Shown here: positions 9,089 through 17,775 of the stretch, one piece after another
How the letters are laid out: every line of letters starts with the position of its first letter
Numbering within the stretch: position 1 is the stretch's first letter
Source: an uncultured Kiloniellaceae bacterium
GTDB lineage: Bacteria; Pseudomonadota; Alphaproteobacteria; Kiloniellales; Kiloniellaceae
DNA: 64,000 bases
Direction: 5' to 3'
Assembly (NCBI GenBank): GCA_947493695.1
Contig: CANLSF010000003.1
Span: 124,001 to 188,000, forward strand
The notes under the pieces: generated by a model
Database searches by the model: none
Seen by the model: the letters and a program-made list of their open reading frames with translations, nothing else
Told to the model about the DNA's origin: nothing
Position numbers and translations under genes: made by a program

Positions 9089-10360
9089 ATGACAACACTG
9101 TGCCGAGACTGTTTTCTGGTCGGAAAAGACGCTGTATCCGAAAAACGGCGCCATCCGCGCTGCCCGTCCTGTGGATCGCCGCGTGTCGTCGCCCACCCGG
9201 AACTGGAAAGCCTCACCATCGCGCATATCGATTGCGACGCTTTTTACGCCAGTGTCGAAAAGCGCGACAATCCGGAGCTCCAGGACAAGCCGGTCATCGT
9301 CGGTGGTGGACATCGCGGCGTTGTCTCCGCCGCCTGCTATCTGGCCAGGATGTACGGCGTAGGGTCCGCCATGCCGATGTTCAAGGCGTTGAAAGCCTGT
9401 CCCGATGCTATCGTCATCAAACCGGATATGGCAAAATACAGCAGTGTCGGCCGCCAGGTTCGTGCTCTGATGGAAGCTGTCACGCCACTGGTTGAACCAA
9501 TCTCAATCGATGAAGCCTTCCTGGATCTCTCAGGCACCGCCCAACTACACGGTGGTTGCGCGGCAAGAACACTGGCCCATCTCGTCAAGCGCATCGAGGA
9601 CGAAATCGGCGTAACGGCGTCGGTCGGGCTCAGCTACAGCAAGTTTCTGGCAAAGATAGCATCGGACCTGGATAAACCCCGCGGCTTTGCAATGATTGGC
9701 GAGGCGGAAGCTCCGGCGTTCCTCGCCGAAAAGCCGATCGGCATCATCTGGGGCGTCGGCAAAGCCTTTCGAAAGCAGTTGACCAACGACGGCATCCGTC
9801 ACGTGCGCGATCTGCTGCCTTACGACGAAGCTCAGTTGATCGCGCGATACGGACGGATCGGCAGCCGTCTGTATTTTTTCGCGCGGGGAATCGATGACCG
9901 AAAGGTCGAGCCTCACTCCGCGATGAAAAGCATCTCTGCCGAGACGACCTTCAACGATGACATCAACGACCTTGCGCCACTGGAAAAGCAGCTATGGCCG
10001 CTTTGTGAAAAAGTCTCGAAGCGCCTGAAGGCCAAGGCACTGGCCGGAGGCAATATCATTCTCAAGCTCAAGACGTCGGACTTTAAACAGATCACCCGAA
10101 GCCGAACCCTGGAGAATCCGACGCAGCTTTCCGAGGTCATCTACCAGGAAAGCAGGCGCATGCTGGAGAATACCGCAGACGGACGGCACTTCCGGCTGAT
10201 CGGTGTCGGCACCAGCGACCTACAGGACGGGGAAACGGCAGATCCGCCGAGCCTATTGGTTCCTGAACTGGCCCAGGTCGCGAAGGTTGAGCGTGCCATG
10301 GATGCTGTGCGCCTCAAACTCGGCGACGATGCGATCAAGAAAGGTAGAAGCCTGAAATAA
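9089..10360 (+). CDS. dinB: DNA polymerase IV with N-terminal zinc ribbon
   Basis: A Y-family translesion polymerase. The catalytic core shows IDCDAFYASVEKR (first metal aspartate and steric gate region), SIDEAFLDLSG (second acidic pair) and GLSYSKFLAKIASDLDKPRGF (fingers), then the little-finger domain to residue 423. In front of the usual start of DinB (about residue 43) there is an extra segment with four cysteines, CRDC near residue 5 and CPSC near residue 28, which looks like a zinc ribbon; this extension occurs in a group of alphaproteobacterial DinB proteins. ATG at 9089 includes it. No obvious LexA box was recognised in the 13-bp gap, so it may be read from the ROK promoter. Confidence 0.95.
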   Translation: MTTLCRDCFLVGKDAVSEKRRHPRCPSCGSPRVVAHPELESLTIAHIDCDAFYASVEKRDNPELQDKPVIVGGGHRGVVSAACYLARMYGVGSAMPMFKALKACPDAIVIKPDMAKYSSVGRQVRALMEAVTPLVEPISIDEAFLDLSGTAQLHGGCAARTLAHLVKRIEDEIGVTASVGLSYSKFLAKIASDLDKPRGFAMIGEAEAPAFLAEKPIGIIWGVGKAFRKQLTNDGIRHVRDLLPYDEAQLIARYGRIGSRLYFFARGIDDRKVEPHSAMKSISAETTFNDDINDLAPLEKQLWPLCEKVSKRLKAKALAGGNIILKLKTSDFKQITRSRTLENPTQLSEVIYQESRRMLENTADGRHFRLIGVGTSDLQDGETADPPSLLVPELAQVAKVERAMDAVRLKLGDDAIKKGRSLK

Positions 10361-10388
10361 CCGCTGCTCCACCCCACTAAGATGTCAT

Positions 10389-11216
10389 TCAGCAGTTCGG
10401 TGCTTCGAAGGGCTTGAGCTCACGCAATCGCGCCTTCACCACGAAGTCCCCGTAGTCGAGTTCCAATTCATCGACAATGCCGTTAGCAAAAATGCGCAGC
10501 GCCTGTTCCTGCTCGGGTGCGCCGGTTTGATTCTTGATATCGAAGAATGCGAGCTGCAAGCGCCAGGAAGACTCCGCTGCCACCGCGTCGGCGATCTCCC
10601 CCAGGTCCTCGCCCGGTGCAAGCGGACGCGCCAGCGCCGCCGAAATCCCAAAGAAGCCGTCATCCCCGGAACCATCGAACACGACACGCCATAGCGGCAG
10701 GCTCTCGCCTTCTGCGGCACTCAAGAGCTCCAGACTGTGCTGTGTGGGAAAGATAGCCCCCTTCGGCAGAGTGATTTCTCGCTCTTCCGGAATGCTGTAG
10801 GTGGCGATTCCAGGTTTATCACCTTCCCCGCGTTGAGCTTCACCGCGCACCTCTTCAGTCGCGCCGCCATTGTAATCCCGCTTGATGAAAAACTGATAGC
10901 TCGTGCCATCTTTGGCTTCCCAGGATTTATGCGAAGCTCCGAAATCGAGACTGCGTCCATCGGCGTAATCCACCTTTAGGCGCGTCTTGTGCAGCACCGT
11001 CCAACCTGAACAGGCATCCTCCCACTCAAACTCAAAGAACCCGCTCGCATGCGTCACATTGCTGTTTGCCTGCGTTTTACTCAGCTTAAGGTCATAGATC
11101 GCCCGATGCGGCAAAATCTGACTCATCGCAGCCGAAGGAAGTACAAAAATAGCCGCCAGCGCCGCGGCCATAAAAAGCTGAACCGAGGACGTTCCTGAAC
11201 CGGTGCGATCGATCAT
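10389..11216 (-). CDS. eipB: Periplasmic envelope protein EipB (DUF1849)
   Basis: A conserved alphaproteobacterial periplasmic beta-spiral protein needed for cell envelope integrity in Brucella. The 275-residue product has a signal peptide (MAAALAAIFVLPSAAMSQ region) and mature start ILPHRAIYDLKL, the usual EipB motif. Two cysteines, one in EDACSGW and one as the very last residue, match the conserved disulfide that staples the two ends of the domain. It is convergent with dinB, 28 bp apart, and divergent from the dehydrogenase gene. Confidence 0.9.
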   Translation of the reverse strand: MIDRTGSGTSSVQLFMAAALAAIFVLPSAAMSQILPHRAIYDLKLSKTQANSNVTHASGFFEFEWEDACSGWTVLHKTRLKVDYADGRSLDFGASHKSWEAKDGTSYQFFIKRDYNGGATEEVRGEAQRGEGDKPGIATYSIPEEREITLPKGAIFPTQHSLELLSAAEGESLPLWRVVFDGSGDDGFFGISAALARPLAPGEDLGEIADAVAAESSWRLQLAFFDIKNQTGAPEQEQALRIFANGIVDELELDYGDFVVKARLRELKPFEAPNC

Positions 11217-11378
11217 GTATCGGAGTACTCCCAGACAAAAAGCTATCTCAACTAAAATAGGACGTCGGGAGTCTAGCAGGCCACTCCTTCAGCGTGTACT
11301 AATTTGTCCGCGCCAAATGCGCGCCGTCTGCTAACTCTCAGTATGATCGATTCTCTAAATTCACGGAGCGCCTTTTTA

Positions 11379-12344
11379 ATGCCGAACAAGCCAAGCCTTC
11401 TCGTGACCCGAGCCATGCCGACCGACGTGATCAGCCGTCTCAAGCAGGATTACGATCCTCGCCTGAATGAAGACGACACGCTCTGGGCCAAAGAAGAGTT
11501 GCTCCAACGCGCAACCGGTTGCCAGGCCATCCTCTGCACCTCGACGGAGAAGATGGACGCGGAAACCATTGCCGCCCTGCCCGAAGAGGTAAAGATCATC
11601 GCGACCTACTCGGTTGGGTTCGAGCACATCGATTTGGCCGCGGCCAAGGAGAAGGGCGTTGTCGTTACCAACACCCCGGACGTGCTGACCAACGCCACCG
11701 CGGACGTGGCGATGCTGCTGATCCTGGCCGCCGCGCGCCGTGCCTATGAAGGGGAACGACTGGTACGTGAGGACAAATGGACCGGGTGGAAGCCGAACTT
11801 CATGGTCGGCACCGAAGTCACCGGGAAGCGTCTGGGCATATTCGGCATGGGACGTATCGGTGAAGCTGTGGCCAGGCGCGCCCGCGGGTTCGATATGAAG
11901 ATCCACTATAGTAAACGCCAGCGTCTCTCGGCAGAACAGGAACAGGGCGCGACCTATCACGAAACGCTTGAGGCCATGCTGCCGCACTGCGACTTCCTCT
12001 CCATCCACTGCCCTTCGACCCCGGAAACCCATCATATTCTCGACAAAGCGCATCTGGCGCTGATGCCCGATGGCGCCATCGTTGTGAACACAGCGCGCGG
12101 CAATGTCGTCGACGACGCGGCTTTGATCGATGCCCTCAAGAGCGGAAAGATCGCAGCAGCCGGTCTGGACGTCTTCGAGAATGAGCCGAACATAAACCCC
12201 GCCTACCGTGACTTGCCCAACACGTTCCTTCTGCCGCACGTCGGAAGCGCGACGGTCGAAACCCGCAACGCCATGGGCTTTAAATGCCTCGATAACCTGG
12301 ATGCCTTCTTCAAAGGTGCGCCTCCACCCGACCGTCTGGCGTAA
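11379..12344 (+). CDS. D-isomer 2-hydroxyacid dehydrogenase (glyoxylate/hydroxypyruvate reductase-like)
   Basis: An NAD(P)H-dependent oxidoreductase of the D-2-hydroxyacid family, about 321 residues. Visible are the Rossmann motif GIFGMGRIGEAVARRA, the catalytic Arg in VNTARGNV (near 240), Glu in FENEP (near 266) and His in LLPHVGSAT (near 287). Similarity is strongest to glyoxylate/hydroxypyruvate reductases. ATG at 11379 begins directly before the first beta strand (SLLVTRAMP); an in-frame start at 11304 would add 25 unconserved residues. It is followed by a 203-bp regulatory gap before the diguanylate cyclase gene. Confidence 0.9.
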   Translation: MPNKPSLLVTRAMPTDVISRLKQDYDPRLNEDDTLWAKEELLQRATGCQAILCTSTEKMDAETIAALPEEVKIIATYSVGFEHIDLAAAKEKGVVVTNTPDVLTNATADVAMLLILAAARRAYEGERLVREDKWTGWKPNFMVGTEVTGKRLGIFGMGRIGEAVARRARGFDMKIHYSKRQRLSAEQEQGATYHETLEAMLPHCDFLSIHCPSTPETHHILDKAHLALMPDGAIVVNTARGNVVDDAALIDALKSGKIAAAGLDVFENEPNINPAYRDLPNTFLLPHVGSATVETRNAMGFKCLDNLDAFFKGAPPPDRLA

Positions 12345-12389
12345 AACCCGCCGGGCGGGGAAATATTGCCCCTGCGAAGGACCTATAGT

Positions 12390-12452
12390 CAGGGCGGTTT
12401 CCGACCCGCCAAGTAGGATTTTTTTACCGCCCTGGCAAAAACTGCCGCCCTG
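12390..12452. promoter_or_regulatory. Three copies of octamer CCGCCCTG upstream of a sigma-54 promoter
   Basis: CCGCCCTG occurs at 12427-12434 and 12445-12452 in direct orientation, 18 bp apart, and in inverted orientation at 12390-12397 (CAGGGCGG). They lie 36-98 bp before the -24 element, a usual place for enhancer sites of sigma-54 activators. The binding protein is not identifiable here. Confidence 0.45.
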
Positions 12453-12487
12453 AGACTTCGAAATGTCACAAAAATAGCCCATTTTCC

Positions 12488-12503
12488 TGGCACGCGGTTT
12501 GCT
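12488..12503 (+). promoter_or_regulatory. Sigma-54 (RpoN) promoter of the diguanylate cyclase gene
   Basis: TGGCACG-N4-TTGCT matches the -24/-12 consensus TGGCACG-N4-TTGC(A/T) at every defined base, with GG and GC correctly spaced. Predicted transcription starts near 12514, giving a leader of about 34 nt with GGGG before the GTG start at 12548. It implies dependence on an AAA+ activator. Confidence 0.78.
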
Positions 12504-12547
12504 TGGTGTTAGACGCACACCAACATTGACTAAGGGGAATAGGTGCC

Positions 12548-13288
12548 GTGCCAGCATCACAAGTCCTGAAGCCTGAGATCGAGCAAGACGACCAAAACCA
12601 GATCACAGATTTCTGTGAAGTCAGCAAGCGGCTGCAAAAACTTTCGGAGCCGCGAAGGTGGAAAGTCGACCCCGCATCCAAAGAGCTGCTGGAAGAGCTT
12701 CTTGCCCTCGCAGCTGAGGCGGAACAGACCGTGGCGGAACAGAGTAAACGCATCCGTTATCTGGAGAGTCTCTCGGTTACCGACGAACTGACCGGTCTGC
12801 TCAACAGGCGCGGCTTCGAAGCGGAATTCAGTCGGGCTATGGCGCGTGCAGATCGTTCAAAAGAGAGCGGTTTGCTTGTGCTCTGCGATCTGGACCACTT
12901 CAAGGCAATCAATGACACCTATGGTCATCTGGCTGGAGACGCCGTTTTGAGTGCAATTGGCGGAAAGTTGTCCCGAAACACACGGCAGTGCGACGCGGTT
13001 GCGCGGATCGGCGGAGACGAATTCGCCGTCCTCTTCACTCAGGCAGACCCGGAAATGGCGGCAAATCTCGCGACCAAACTCAACAGAATGCTCAATACCC
13101 TGGTTGTCACCTGGAACGGCCACCAGATTCCGGTTTCCGCGAGCCTGGGCTTCGATGCCTACGGTCCGGGTAAAACCAGCGACACGGTCATGTTCCTGGC
13201 GGATCGTGCGCTTTACGCACGAAAGAACAAAATGCGTGAGTCGCTCGCATCACCGGCCAAGCCCAGCCGACGCCAGAAAGCCAGATAA
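12548..13288 (+). CDS. Stand-alone GGDEF diguanylate cyclase
   Basis: A predicted cytoplasmic enzyme that condenses two GTP into c-di-GMP. The 246-residue product has an N-terminal part of about 75 residues that ends in a likely coiled coil (LLEELLALAAEAEQTVAEQ), then a complete GGDEF domain beginning SVTDELTGLLNRRGF, with active site GGDEF near 155-160 and I-site RQCD five residues before it, so feedback inhibition is expected. No transmembrane or known sensor domain is seen. GTG at 12548 is the only start that fits. Its expression is probably under sigma-54 control, given the promoter at 12488-12503. Confidence 0.92.
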   Translation: MPASQVLKPEIEQDDQNQITDFCEVSKRLQKLSEPRRWKVDPASKELLEELLALAAEAEQTVAEQSKRIRYLESLSVTDELTGLLNRRGFEAEFSRAMARADRSKESGLLVLCDLDHFKAINDTYGHLAGDAVLSAIGGKLSRNTRQCDAVARIGGDEFAVLFTQADPEMAANLATKLNRMLNTLVVTWNGHQIPVSASLGFDAYGPGKTSDTVMFLADRALYARKNKMRESLASPAKPSRRQKAR

Positions 13289-13330
13289 GCCGGCGTCCGG
13301 AGATCCTTCGCTAAAGAGCCGTTCCTCCAA

Positions 13331-13356
13331 GCGGTGGTTTCAACCGGGACCACCGC
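13331..13356. terminator. Hairpin between convergent genes
   Basis: GCGGTGGT (13331-13338) and ACCACCGC (13349-13356) form a perfect 8-bp stem with a 10-nt loop between the convergent diguanylate cyclase and agmatine deiminase genes. No T tract follows on either strand, so terminator function is uncertain. Confidence 0.4.
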
Positions 13357-13378
13357 TGACGCTTACGCCTGAGTCCCG

Positions 13379-14398
13379 TCAGACCAGGGGTTGCTGCTGG
13401 GTAATGCAGTGAATGCCGCCGCCGCCAAACGCAATGTCGTTTGCATCCACGCTCACGACCGAACGGTTCGAAAAGACTTCAGAAATAATCTCGAAAGCGC
13501 GTGTGTCCTGCGAGTCTTCGAAGGACGGCATCACAATCCCGCCATTCGCAATATAGAAGTTGATGTAGGACCGGCTCAGCCGCCTTCCGTGATCGTCATT
13601 CATCCGATCAGGCTGAGGCACCTCGATCACCTCAAGGGCGCGGCCTTTTGCATCCACCGATGCTCTAAGGCGGCTCACGTTATCTTGCAGCGCAGTGTAG
13701 TTCTCGTCGCTCGGGTCGTCGCTTGAAAGCGCCAGGACCACGCCCGGCGCGGCAAAACAGGCGAGGTTATCGATGTGACCATCGGTCTCGTCATCAATCA
13801 GTCCCTCATTCAGCCAGATCACCGTCGAAACACCCAGATAAGCCTGCAGTTTCGCTTCGATATCAGAACGCGACATCTCCGGGTTACGATTAGGGTTCAA
13901 CAGGCACTGTTCAGTCGTCAGTAGCGTGCCCTCCCCGTCCACATGGATCGAACCGCCTTCCAGAACCATGTCCGCGCTGAACACGGGAAGGTCCAGATGT
14001 TCCAGGATCGCCGTGGCCGTCTGCTGGTCCTTGGCGTAGTCGCTGTATTTTTCGCCCCAGGCATTGAAGCCCCAGGCCACGCCCGCCAACTCACTGCGCT
14101 CGTTTGCCAAAAAGCTGGGACCGGTGTCCCGGGTCCAGGAATCGTCATGCGGGATCGGCAGGCAGCCGACACCCGATCCGCATCGCAGAGACACCTCTGC
14201 GAGGTCCTGCGGATTCGCAATCATCGTGACCGGTTCAAACTGAGCTATTGCATTGGCGACTTCGGCATAGGCTTCCTGGGCCACCTCCAAACGGTCGCCC
14301 CAAAGAGCCTCTCGGCACGGCCATGCCATCCAGCATCTACTGTGGGGCATCCACTCGGCGGGCATGAAATACCCGTCATCACGTGGCAGTGTCATCAA
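13379..14398 (-). CDS. aguA: Agmatine deiminase
   Basis: A member of the peptidyl-arginine deiminase/agmatine deiminase family that converts agmatine to N-carbamoylputrescine and ammonia in polyamine synthesis. The 339 residues begin with PAEWMPHSRCWMAWPC and contain DDSWTRDTGPSF, the substrate guanidinium contacts, EGGSIHVDGEGTLLTTEQC, and the catalytic cysteine in GGGGIHCITQQQP near the C terminus. Length is close to the 350-370 typical of the family. No N-carbamoylputrescine amidase (aguB) gene is adjacent, so the second step would be encoded elsewhere. Confidence 0.93.
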   Translation of the reverse strand: MMTLPRDDGYFMPAEWMPHSRCWMAWPCREALWGDRLEVAQEAYAEVANAIAQFEPVTMIANPQDLAEVSLRCGSGVGCLPIPHDDSWTRDTGPSFLANERSELAGVAWGFNAWGEKYSDYAKDQQTATAILEHLDLPVFSADMVLEGGSIHVDGEGTLLTTEQCLLNPNRNPEMSRSDIEAKLQAYLGVSTVIWLNEGLIDDETDGHIDNLACFAAPGVVLALSSDDPSDENYTALQDNVSRLRASVDAKGRALEVIEVPQPDRMNDDHGRRLSRSYINFYIANGGIVMPSFEDSQDTRAFEIISEVFSNRSVVSVDANDIAFGGGGIHCITQQQPLV

Positions 14399-14518
14399 TG
14401 CAATCCCTGACGTATGAGTAAGCAGCGGCAGACTCTAGGTGAGCAAAGTACGAATAGCAATTGGATCAAATGGCCTAATCGACGCATTTATGCAGAATAA
14501 CGCAAACACCAATAGGTT

Positions 14519-14620
14519 GGATAGATAGAAAAAATACAGTCTATCCGGGCAGCGCCACATTCCGCTCCGGCACTCAAGCCGTTCGCCAGGAGACTGCTGC
14601 GAAACAGCAGCAAGTCTCCT
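14519..14620. repeat. Two inverted repeats between aguA and aspS
   Basis: GGATAGA (14519-14525) pairs with TCTATCC (14540-14546), and AGGAGACT (14588-14595) with AGTCTCCT (14613-14620), the latter extended by CTGCTG/CAGCAG around CGAAA. The second one lies 20 bp after the aspS stop and may end the aspS transcript, though no T run follows. No gene is seen in this 240-bp gap. Confidence 0.4.
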
Positions 14621-14640
14621 ATAGAAACGCCTGCCACCTC

Positions 14641-16416
14641 TTATTCGGGCGGCAGGTTCAGTTTCAGATGAAGCTCGCGCAAACGCTCCATGGGTACTTC
14701 GGCGGGCGCGTGCATCATCAGGTCTTCCGCCTTCTGATTCATCGGGAAGGCTACGATTTCGCGGATATTTGGCTCGTCCGCCAGCAGCATCACGATCCGG
14801 TCGATGCCAGGTGCTGAACCGCCATGCGGCGGGGCGCCGAACTTGAGAGCCGAGAGCAGACCGGAGAAGCGTTCTTCAACCTCTTCCTGCGCATAACCGG
14901 CAATAGCGAAGGCCTTATACATGACTTCCGGCAGATGGTTCCGGATGGCTCCCGACGAGAGCTCCACGCCGTTGCAGACGATGTCGTACTGATAGGCCTT
15001 GATCGTCAGGGGGTCCTGGTTCTCAAGCGCATCCATTCCGCCCTGTGGCATGGAGAAAGGATTATGGCTGAATTCGATCTTGCCCGTGTCTTCATCCAGC
15101 TCGAACATCGGGAAGTCGACAATCCAGCAGAACTTGAAGCAGTTCTTCTCCAGCAGGTCCAGGTCATCGCCCAGCTTGGTGCGGACCGTACCGGCAAACT
15201 TGGCAGCAGCGCCGGCCTTGTCGCAGGCGAAGAAGACGGCATCACCATCGGCAACGCCCGTTGCCGCTTTAATCTGCTCAATGCGCTCGGCATCGAGGTT
15301 CTTGGCAATCGGACCTTTGGCCTCACCGTCGGCAAAATTGATGTAACCGAGTCCAGCCGCGCCATTGCCGCGCGCCCAGTCGTTCAGCTTATCGAAGAAG
15401 CTGCGCGGCTTGCCGCCAGCGCCCGGCGCCGGGATTGCCCGCACCACCGCGCCTGCATCGACCTGTTTGGCGAAGATGCCGAATCCGGAACCGCGGAAGG
15501 CTTCGGTCACATCGATAATTTCAATCGGGTTCCGCAAGTCGGGCTTGTCGGAACCGTACTTCATCATCGCCTCGTCAAAGGGAATGCGCGGGAAAGGCGC
15601 CGGTGTGATCACGCGGTCACTGGCGAATTCCTCGAAGACTCCATGCAGGACCGGCTCAATCGCCGCGAAAACATCGTCCTGGGTAACGAAGCTCATCTCA
15701 AAGTCGAGCTGGTAGAACTCGCCGGGTGAACGGTCGGCACGGCTGTCTTCATCGCGGAAGCAAGGTGCGATCTGGAAGTAGCGGTCAAAACCGGCCACCA
15801 TCAGCAGCTGCTTGAACATCTGCGGTGCCTGCGGCAAGGCGTAGAACTTGCCCGGATGGATCCGGCTCGGCACCAGATAGTCGCGTGCACCCTCCGGGCT
15901 GCTGGCGGTCAGGATCGGTGTCTGGAACTCGGTAAAGTTCTGCTCGATCATGCGGCGGCGGATCGAAGAAATGACCCGGCTGCGCAGCAGGATCTTCTCG
16001 TGCATCTTTTCCCGGCGCAGATCCAGATAGCGATAGCGCAGGCGAATGTCCTCGCCGGCGTCTTCATCAGCATTCACCTGGAGTGGCAGCATATCCGCGG
16101 TCGACTGAACCGTCAGCTCGTCCACACCAATCTCGATCTGGCCGGTCGGCAGCCTGTCGTTCGTGGTCTCGGCGGTCCGCTCGATGACCCGGCCGGTCAC
16201 AGTAATCACACTTTCGTTACGGGCCGACTCGAGTTTCTGGAACAGCGGGCTCGAAATATCGATCACACACTGGGTCAGACCGAAGTTATCCCGCAGATCG
16301 ACGAACAGAAGTTGGCCATGATCGCGCTTGCGATGGACCCATCCGGAGAGGCGTACGGTCTCGCCAGCGTGCGACAAGCGCAGTTCTGCACAATTATGCG
16401 TGCGATAGGGGTGCAT
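14641..16416 (-). CDS. aspS: Aspartyl-tRNA synthetase
   Basis: A class II aminoacyl-tRNA synthetase that charges tRNA-Asp (in many bacteria of this class also tRNA-Asn, to be amidated by GatCAB). The 591 residues include the N-terminal OB anticodon-binding domain ([21 protein letters not shown]), motif 2 ([20 protein letters not shown]), the bacterial-type GAD insertion (about 290-420) and motif 3 ([14 protein letters not shown]). The start [13 protein letters not shown] is the normal family start. Charging specificity cannot be settled by eye. A hairpin lies 60 bp upstream. Confidence 0.96.
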   Translation of the reverse strand: MHPYRTHNCAELRLSHAGETVRLSGWVHRKRDHGQLLFVDLRDNFGLTQCVIDISSPLFQKLESARNESVITVTGRVIERTAETTNDRLPTGQIEIGVDELTVQSTADMLPLQVNADEDAGEDIRLRYRYLDLRREKMHEKILLRSRVISSIRRRMIEQNFTEFQTPILTASSPEGARDYLVPSRIHPGKFYALPQAPQMFKQLLMVAGFDRYFQIAPCFRDEDSRADRSPGEFYQLDFEMSFVTQDDVFAAIEPVLHGVFEEFASDRVITPAPFPRIPFDEAMMKYGSDKPDLRNPIEIIDVTEAFRGSGFGIFAKQVDAGAVVRAIPAPGAGGKPRSFFDKLNDWARGNGAAGLGYINFADGEAKGPIAKNLDAERIEQIKAATGVADGDAVFFACDKAGAAAKFAGTVRTKLGDDLDLLEKNCFKFCWIVDFPMFELDEDTGKIEFSHNPFSMPQGGMDALENQDPLTIKAYQYDIVCNGVELSSGAIRNHLPEVMYKAFAIAGYAQEEVEERFSGLLSALKFGAPPHGGSAPGIDRIVMLLADEPNIREIVAFPMNQKAEDLMMHAPAEVPMERLRELHLKLNLPPE

Positions 16417-16477
16417 ATCAGGTCCTCTGGAACTCTTGGTAGCATCAATGGAAAGCGGGGCGAAAGAGGCATCTAAC

Positions 16478-16498
16478 CAGCCCTTTTGTCAAGGGCTG
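16478..16498. repeat. Hairpin in the aspS-rnd intergenic region
   Basis: CAGCCCTT-TTGTC-AAGGGCTG is a perfect 8-bp stem with a 5-nt loop, 60 bp upstream of aspS and 100 bp upstream of rnd. On the minus strand it includes TTGACA. It may be an operator or leader element; no function is assigned. Confidence 0.35.
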
Positions 16499-16598
16499 CA
16501 GGCCGAAAACCCGCTGTTCACCCCCAGGAAAAATACTCTGACACCCGGATAGCCGACCTTGGCTTTTATCCCCGGGCATTACCGTGTATATCGGTTCC

Positions 16599-17768
16599 AT
16601 GACAATCATAGCCGACAGTAACGAACTCGCCGCCTTCTGCGCCAGACAGGCCACGGCGGACTATCTCGCGGTCGATACCGAATTCCTGCGGGACACGACC
16701 TACTGGCCACAACTCTGCCTGGTGCAGGTCGGTGGCCCCGACGAAGTTGCCGCCATCGACACCCTGGCGCCGGGGATAGATCTCGCCCCGCTTTACGAGC
16801 TGATGGACAACCCGGATATCCTGAAGGTCTTCCATTCCGCCCGTCAGGATCTTGAGATCTTCTATAATCTCATGGGCCACGTACCCGGTCCGGTGTTCGA
16901 TACCCAGGTCGCCGCCATGGTCTGTGGCTTCGGCGATTCTGTCGGCTACGACACCATGATCCGAAAGTTGACCGGCGAGCACATCGACAAATCCTCGCGT
17001 TTCGCCGACTGGTCGCACCGACCGCTTTCGCCCAAGCAGTTGAACTACGCCCTTTCCGACGTCATCCATCTGCGCCCGGCCTTCGAAAAGCTTAAGAATC
17101 GGGTCGACAACTCCGGTCGCGCCGCCTGGCTGGACGAGGAAATGGCGACCCTGACCAGTGACAACACCTACAAGATGGACCCGGAGAATGCCTGGGCGCG
17201 CCTGAAGACCCGCTCCAACGATCCGCGTTATTTTGCCATTTTGAAGGAACTCGCGGCCTGGAGAGAGCGCGAAGCCCAGCGCCGGAACACACCGCGCAAC
17301 CGGGTATTACGCGATGAACAGCTCTTTGACATTGCGGCGCACCGTCCGACAACCGCCGACGCTTTGGGCCGGACACGCGGACTCTCCCGGGACGTCGCCA
17401 ATGGCCGGATCGGACAGGGCATCCTGACGGCGATCAATCAGGGCCTAGCCATACCAAAGGCCGATTGCCCCTCGCCGCCCAGTAAACCCGATCTGCCGAA
17501 CGGATTGGGTCCGGTCATCGATCTGTTGAAAGTTCTGCTGAAAATGAAGTGTGAGAAACACGACGTCGCGCAGAAACTGATCGCCAATACCGCGGACCTG
17601 GAATACATCGCCGCAGACGACAACGCCCCCGTTGCGGCCCTGAACGGTTGGCGCCGGGAGCTTTTCGGCAACGACGCCCTCGCCTTGAAAAACGGCCGCC
17701 TCGCCCTGACCACGCGCAATCGAAAAATACGCGTCGTGCCGCTGGGATCCGGCGAGGAAGCGCAGTAG
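16599..17768 (+). CDS. rnd: Ribonuclease D
   Basis: A DEDDy 3'-5' exoribonuclease that trims tRNA and other small RNA 3' ends. The 389 residues contain the exonuclease motifs AVDTEFLRDTTYWP (first Asp and Glu), FHSARQDLEIF (second Asp) and LNYALSDVIHL (Tyr and last Asp), followed by HRDC domains in the C-terminal half. ATG at 16599 begins MTIIADSNELAAFC, where the family begins; a GTG five codons earlier (16584) is possible. It is divergent from aspS, an order widely kept in alphaproteobacteria. Confidence 0.93.
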   Translation: MTIIADSNELAAFCARQATADYLAVDTEFLRDTTYWPQLCLVQVGGPDEVAAIDTLAPGIDLAPLYELMDNPDILKVFHSARQDLEIFYNLMGHVPGPVFDTQVAAMVCGFGDSVGYDTMIRKLTGEHIDKSSRFADWSHRPLSPKQLNYALSDVIHLRPAFEKLKNRVDNSGRAAWLDEEMATLTSDNTYKMDPENAWARLKTRSNDPRYFAILKELAAWREREAQRRNTPRNRVLRDEQLFDIAAHRPTTADALGRTRGLSRDVANGRIGQGILTAINQGLAIPKADCPSPPSKPDLPNGLGPVIDLLKVLLKMKCEKHDVAQKLIANTADLEYIAADDNAPVAALNGWRRELFGNDALALKNGRLALTTRNRKIRVVPLGSGEEAQ

Positions 17769-17775
17769 AGCAGCA

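Noticed and set aside
11376-12560. Minus-strand 394-codon frame over the hydroxyacid dehydrogenase
   Set aside because: It is the complement of a gene with all catalytic motifs; composition is that of an antisense shadow.
14519-14620. tRNA or small RNA gene between aguA and aspS
   Set aside because: The two inverted repeats do not form a cloverleaf and no T-loop GTTCNANNC or CCA end is present.
14824-15729. Plus-strand 301-codon frame inside aspS
   Set aside because: It is antisense to conserved AspRS sequence and has no recognisable protein features.
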